Assembly (NCBI GenBank): GCA_964401385.1
Contig: CAYNYF010000119.1
Span: 1 to 8,108, forward strand
Source: CAYNYF01 sp964401385
GTDB taxonomy: Bacteria > Planctomycetota > Phycisphaerae > SM23-33
Length of the DNA stretch: 8,108 bases
Direction: 5' to 3'
The notes under the pieces were generated by a model. It saw nothing but the letters and a program-made list of their open reading frames with translations. It made no database searches and was not told the origin of the DNA. Of this stretch, positions 4,971-8,108 are shown piece by piece. How positions within the stretch are numbered: the first letter of the stretch is position 1; each line of letters opens with the position of its first letter. The position numbers were made by a program, and so were the translations under genes.

Positions 4971-4986
4971 TTATCGGACGTTCAAA
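4971..4986 (+). repeat. 16-bp exact direct repeat, copy 2
   Basis: Identical to 4524-4539. It begins two bases after the hairpin at 4944-4968. The 100 bases that follow hold GCGAATG-like fragments and no gene. Confidence 0.7.
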
Positions 4987-5090
4987 TCCAGAACGCGAAT
5001 GCGGCAAATTACTACGAATGCGCGCGAATGAAGGAGGAAAAACGACAAGACATTGTTGGGAAAGGACTTACGGATTTCGGCTCCGTTCTC

Positions 5091-5180
5091 AATGGTTCAC
5101 AACGGTTCAGAACGGTACTCAATGGTACTCAACGGTACTCAATGGTACTCAATGGTACTCAATGGTATCGAATGGTACAG
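5091..5180 (+). repeat. Decamer tandem array AAYGGTACTC, nine units
   Basis: Nine 10-base units without gaps: AATGGTTCAC, AACGGTTCAG, AACGGTACTC, AATGGTACTC, AACGGTACTC, AATGGTACTC twice, AATGGTATCG and AATGGTACAG. Degenerate units flank it at 5081-5090 (CTCCGTTCTC) and 5181-5190 (CTTGGTTCCG). The central units are nearly identical and the edges are diverged, as expected for slippage-driven growth. All three forward frames are open here, because a 10-base unit rotates the frame, so the predicted peptides are artefacts. Confidence 0.85.
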
Positions 5181-5190
5181 CTTGGTTCCG

Positions 5191-5327
5191 ATGGGACCGG
5201 AAAGACCGGATACCGTGGGGCCGGGAGAACCGCGAGACGGGAAGACCGTGGGACCGGGAACGGCATAGGGACTTGGGATTAGGCCTGCCTGCCTACCGGC
5301 GAGGTAGGCAGGGACTTGGGACTTGGC
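5191..5327 (+). repeat. Degenerate G-rich heptamer tract split by a hairpin
   Basis: This is a GGGACCG/GGAAGACC-like tract that ends in clear heptamers: GGGACTT, GGGATTA at 5268-5281 and GGGACTT, GGGACTT at 5311-5324. Between them is a hairpin: CCTGCCTACC (5288-5297) and GGTAGGCAGG (5303-5312), a 10-bp perfect stem with a GGCGA loop. The heptamer series reads naturally across the hairpin, as if it had been inserted. Confidence 0.65.
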
Positions 5328-5350
5328 GACGGCAACAACAGAAGCACGAG

Positions 5351-5386
5351 CCGGAATTGCTCGATTGTTGAATTGTTTCATTCCGG
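5351..5386 (+). repeat. ATTG-octamer array, copy 2, within a short inverted repeat
   Basis: ATTGCTCG, ATTGTTGA and ATTGTTTC occur in series, as at 4909-4938, and are bounded by CCGGAAT (5351-5357) and ATTCCGG (5380-5386). From here to the MFS start at 5522 I see no gene; an open frame entering from 5323 is not supported by codon use. Confidence 0.55.
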
Positions 5387-5521
5387 CCGTCGGCCCGGGG
5401 GGTCGCTGTTGCAACCGCGCGGCCGACTGCCTAGACTCGCTGGCCATTTGCGGGTCCGGCAGGTCCACACGCCCGCACCCGACGCCCGAAGCAGCCACCG
5501 TCAAGGAGGCCAACGCCGGCC

Positions 5522-6697
5522 GTGAAGCGACTGCACCGCCTGCTGCTGCTGACGTTCCTGGAGAGCTTCGCCACCATCTGCGTGGAGCGCGGGGTGTACT
5601 TCTTCACCCGCAACCGGCTGGGCTTTCCCGACGCGGCCAACCTGGCGCTGGCGCTGGTGTTCGGGGCGGCCTACGCGATCGGGGCGATCTCCAGCCAGCG
5701 GTTCTCGTCGCGGCTGGGGGAGAAGAAGCTGCTGGGCGGCGTGCTCGCGGGGCAGTTCGTCGTGCACGCGGCCTTGGCGGCGTGCTACCTGCCGGCGGCA
5801 TTGTTTGTCGGGGTGGCCGCGATCGGGCTACTCAACGGGCTGAAGTGGCCGGTCGTCGAGAGCTACATCAGCGCCGGCCGGACGCCCGGCGAAACCGCCA
5901 AGGCCGTCGGGCGCTTCAACATCTCCTGGGCGTCCTCGGTGCCGCTGGCGCTGGCGGCGGCCGGGCCGATCATCCACGCCTGGCCGGCGGGGCTGTTCCT
6001 GCTGCCGGCGGCGATCAACCTGGCCGCGATCGCGCTCATCTGGCCGCTGGCGAGCAGGCCGGTCCACCTGCCGCTGGACCACCCCGAGCGCCTGCCCACC
6101 GGGCAGATCGCACACTACCGGGCGCTGCTGACCGCCAGCCGATGGACGATGCTCGCCAGCTACGCCGCGCTGTGGGTACTGGCGGCGCTGATGCCGCGGA
6201 TCTTCGAGCAGCTCGGTTACAGCGTCAAGGTCGCCACGGCGCTGTCGGGACTGGTCGACGTAATGCGGGTGACGGCGTTCGTGCTGCTGGCGCGGTGGCG
6301 CTTCTGGCACGGCCGGGTGAGCCCGCTGGTGATTGCGATCGTCGGCCTGCCCGCCGGCTTTTTCATGGTGCTGTTCGGAACGAACCTGCCCGTGGTGCTG
6401 GCCGGCGAGATGGTGTTCGGACTGGCCGCGGGAATGACGTACTACGCCGCCCTGTACTACGCCATGGTGATCGAGAACGCCTCGGTCGGCGCCGGCGGCA
6501 CGCACGAGGGGCTGATCGGGCTGGGCTTTGCCGTGGGCCCGGCGGCCGGTCTGATCGGAATCAGACTGGCGCCGGTCCTGGGCGGGCAGGTGCTGGGAAC
6601 GTTGGCGGGCATCGGGCCGGTGTTCATCATCTGTGCCGCCCGGGCGCTGCTGTCGCTGGGAACGAGCAGGCATGCAAGCGCAGACCCGCCCGGTTGA
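5522..6697 (+). CDS. Major facilitator superfamily transporter (12-TM)
   Basis: A 391-residue membrane protein starting at GTG. A strong AAGGAGG (5503-5509) lies 12 nt upstream, somewhat far but the best site present. The N-terminal half (about residues 10-185) has six hydrophobic segments. A cytoplasmic motif A remnant after TM2 reads SSRLGEKKLLGG (62-73). A hydrophilic central loop (about 183-207, SRPVHLPLDHPERLPTGQIA) separates it from a second six-TM half. The Ala/Leu/Gly-rich segments and length fit MFS transporters. Small acidic or polar residues within TM segments (FLESFATICVERGVYFFTR, residues 12-30) may line the substrate path. The substrate is unknown. No partner gene is on the same strand, so it is probably transcribed alone, from the repeat-rich upstream region. 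It converges on the next gene with a 20-nt gap. Third positions are very GC-rich. Confidence 0.88.
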   Translation: MKRLHRLLLLTFLESFATICVERGVYFFTRNRLGFPDAANLALALVFGAAYAIGAISSQRFSSRLGEKKLLGGVLAGQFVVHAALAACYLPAALFVGVAAIGLLNGLKWPVVESYISAGRTPGETAKAVGRFNISWASSVPLALAAAGPIIHAWPAGLFLLPAAINLAAIALIWPLASRPVHLPLDHPERLPTGQIAHYRALLTASRWTMLASYAALWVLAALMPRIFEQLGYSVKVATALSGLVDVMRVTAFVLLARWRFWHGRVSPLVIAIVGLPAGFFMVLFGTNLPVVLAGEMVFGLAAGMTYYAALYYAMVIENASVGAGGTHEGLIGLGFAVGPAAGLIGIRLAPVLGGQVLGTLAGIGPVFIICAARALLSLGTSRHASADPPG

Positions 6698-6717
6698 CGC
6701 CCCGGGCGCCAGCCGGC

Positions 6718-7923
6718 TCAGGCCGTCCCGGCCGGCGGCGAGGAGCCGACCTCGCGCGGCGGAACGCGCATGGCCGCGAGCACGCTCAACGCGGCCGCGG
6801 CCGCGCCCACCAGGAACGCCGCCTGGTAGCCCAGGTACTTCCACAGCAGCCCGCCGACCAGCGGCATAGTGACGGCGGCGATGTGGTTCATGGTCACGCC
6901 CATGCCGAGCGTGGCCGTGTGCTCGGACGGCGGGGCGATGCGATTCACGTAGGTGGTCAGGGCCATGCCGAAAACGAAGAACGCGTTGTCGATGATGAAG
7001 ATGCCGAACAGCACGTAGCGATTCGGGATGAAGGCGTAGCCGACGAAAAAGCCGGTCAAGCAGGCGAAGTAGAACATCAGGATCTTTCGCTCGCCGACGC
7101 GGTCGATCAGCCGGCCCACGCGCGGGGAGGTGAAATACCCAAGCACCTGCACCGTCGCCCACAGCTGGAGCATGGTGGTCAAGGACGTATGATAATTCCG
7201 CACCAGGAGAAATCCGGCAAAACAGATGAATATCTGCTTCCGCCAGCCTTCCAGGAAGCACAGCAGATAGTACAGGCCGTAGCGCCGTCGCAGCACCAGC
7301 CGGGGTCCGGGCGTCTTGAGGCGGCGGGGAATTCCGAGGCACGCCCCGGCCGCCACCAGCGCCGCCCCCCCGGCCAGCAGGTACAGCGGGCGAATGCGGA
7401 CGCCGCCGAGGGTGAGCGCAAGGGCGGCGAGCACGCCGATGCCGGCGCCGGCCGCCCCGGCCGAGCGGATCTGCCCGAGTCGATGCCCGGCCCGCCCCGG
7501 CTCGGACAGGGACAGCGTCATCGACTGCGGCAGCGGCATCCACACGTGCAGGCCCTGGCTCCACAGAAGGGACATGCCCACCACCCAGGCGTAGTTGGGC
7601 ACGGCGGCGTAACTGCCCAGCCCCAGGCCCATCAGCACCAGCATGGCCGACCCGACGATGGGCTCGGCGAACCCGGCCAGGATCGCCAGGATCCCGATGG
7701 CGATGATGCCGCAGGATTCCCGCACCGCCTCCAGGATGCCCAGCTCCAGCCCGCTGATGCCGATCTCGTCGGCCAGGAAGTTGGCGTTCAGGCCCAGTTG
7801 CAGGTACATGGCCACGCCCACGGCGAAGGCGGCCATGCCGAGGAAAAACAGTCCCCTGCGCCGCTCGCGCGGCGAGACGCCCCCGGCGGGCGGCGCAGCG
7901 TGCTGTTCAGTTCGCTCGGTCAT
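6718..7923 (-). CDS. Major facilitator superfamily transporter (12-TM)
   Basis: A 401-residue membrane protein. Residues 1-23 are a hydrophilic, Arg-containing cytoplasmic N-terminus. Residues 24-200 hold six TM segments. A basic central loop follows (IPRRLKTPGPRLVLRRR, 198-214), then the second half begins. The MFS signature is clearest there: VGRLIDRVGERKIL at 269-282 matches motif A (G-x-L-x-D-R-x-G-x-R/K). This is in the loop between TM8 and TM9, the pseudo-repeat of TM2-TM3. The substrate is not recognised. The ATG at 7923 has only a weak AGGA about 13 nt upstream, and the next ATG upstream in view is closed by a stop, so this start is probable but not certain. About 130 bases separate it from the right terminal repeat; I see no convincing promoter there, and an insertion at 8055 would have moved its upstream region. 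Protein sequence and loop motifs differ enough from the convergent MFS gene that a recent tandem duplication is not supported. Confidence 0.9.
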   Translation of the reverse strand: MTERTEQHAAPPAGGVSPRERRRGLFFLGMAAFAVGVAMYLQLGLNANFLADEIGISGLELGILEAVRESCGIIAIGILAILAGFAEPIVGSAMLVLMGLGLGSYAAVPNYAWVVGMSLLWSQGLHVWMPLPQSMTLSLSEPGRAGHRLGQIRSAGAAGAGIGVLAALALTLGGVRIRPLYLLAGGAALVAAGACLGIPRRLKTPGPRLVLRRRYGLYYLLCFLEGWRKQIFICFAGFLLVRNYHTSLTTMLQLWATVQVLGYFTSPRVGRLIDRVGERKILMFYFACLTGFFVGYAFIPNRYVLFGIFIIDNAFFVFGMALTTYVNRIAPPSEHTATLGMGVTMNHIAAVTMPLVGGLLWKYLGYQAAFLVGAAAAALSVLAAMRVPPREVGSSPPAGTA

Positions 7924-8054
7924 GTCATGCTGGCGATCCTGCTTGCCCGGACGGGGCGAAGGCTCCTGGACAACCGTGGCCGGGCCGGCGGTGCAGCAGG
8001 GTATCAGATCGCCGGACGGCTGTTGACCACTCTGTGCAAAATGCGGTCCGGTCC

Positions 8055-8105
8055 AGTGGTGTAACTAATTGTGTGTAAGTTCGTGTTCGGGTGTTCGTGT
8101 CATCC
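8055..8105 (-). repeat. Right copy of 51-bp inverted terminal repeat
   Basis: Exact reverse complement of 1-51. Three further bases (8106-8108) belong to sequence beyond it on the right only. The bases next to the two copies on the inside (52-60 and 8046-8054) are not direct repeats of each other, so the two copies are not the two ends of one insertion event joined by a circular assembly. Confidence 0.9.
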
Positions 8106-8108
8106 GGC

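Noticed and set aside
4419..5282. 287-codon open frame on the + strand across the repeat mosaic (and a 255-codon companion in another frame)
   Set aside because: It is open because the simple repeats lack stops. Peptides such as repeated NGTQWYSMV come from a 10-bp unit read in rotating frames, and no ribosome site or codon bias supports translation.
4423..5327. CRISPR array
   Set aside because: Repeats are 7-10 bp, tandem and degenerate, without unique spacers of uniform length, and no cas gene is present.
6698..6740. Bidirectional terminator between the convergent MFS genes
   Set aside because: The gap is 20 nt of GC-rich sequence with only short partial pairing, and there is no T-tract on either strand.
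7924..8054. Promoter for the minus-strand MFS gene
   Set aside because: Hexamers resembling -35 and -10 boxes occur but with wrong spacing; none was good enough to annotate.
5323..8064. 913-codon open frame on the + strand
   Set aside because: It overlaps both MFS genes, in a wrong frame for the first and antisense to the second. Its translation is Arg/Gly/Ala/Gln-rich low complexity, as expected for the shadow of GC-rich coding DNA.

Overview
The window looks like a contig from a GC-rich, mostly environmental bacterium. Strong G/C preference at third codon positions, a secreted transglutaminase-like protein, large gaps between genes and many GC-rich palindromic intergenic repeats suggest Planctomycetota or a relative. 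No rRNA, tRNA or other phylogenetic marker is present, so this is a moderate-to-weak inference. GC and codon statements are by eye, not computed.

Layout. (1) Both ends carry the same 51-bp sequence in inverted orientation (1-51 and 8055-8105). The copies point outward, as if the window lies between two copies of a multicopy element such as an insertion sequence. (2) 38-1303 (-) encodes a signal-peptide-bearing transglutaminase-like protein whose last three codons and stop lie in the left repeat. (3) 1304-1944 has no complete gene. It holds a probable promoter for the transglutaminase gene, a cluster of GC-rich palindromic repeats, and a short coding-like fragment with one membrane segment. 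(4) 1945-3704 (-) is a compact three-gene operon: an Xre-type repressor, an ImmA/IrrE metalloprotease and a PIN-domain nuclease. The genes overlap at each junction and have a readable promoter with palindromic candidate operators. This resembles a toxin-antitoxin or repressor-cleavage switch with an RNase-like effector. (5) 3705-4370 holds a decayed gene fragment and more palindromic repeats. (6) 4423-5386 is about 1 kb of noncoding repeat mosaic: heptamer, octamer and two decamer arrays. One decamer tract is interrupted three times, exactly at unit boundaries, by GC-rich modules. (7) 5522-6697 (+) and 6718-7923 (-) are two convergent, unrelated-looking 12-TM major facilitator superfamily transporters 20 nt apart.

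How the parts relate. The Xre/ImmA/PIN operon is the clearest functional system. By analogy with ImmR/ImmA and DdrO/IrrE, the protease would relieve repression by Xre and so raise expression of its own operon, including the PIN nuclease. Copies of one intergenic repeat lie on both sides of it (1870-1917 and 4063-4105), and its codon use looks less GC-extreme than its neighbours', which fits a transferred accessory cassette. Nothing in the sequence links the transporters or the transglutaminase to this switch. The most unusual DNA is the 4.4-5.4 kb repeat mosaic, where hairpin-rich modules appear to have invaded simple tandem arrays without disturbing the repeat phase.
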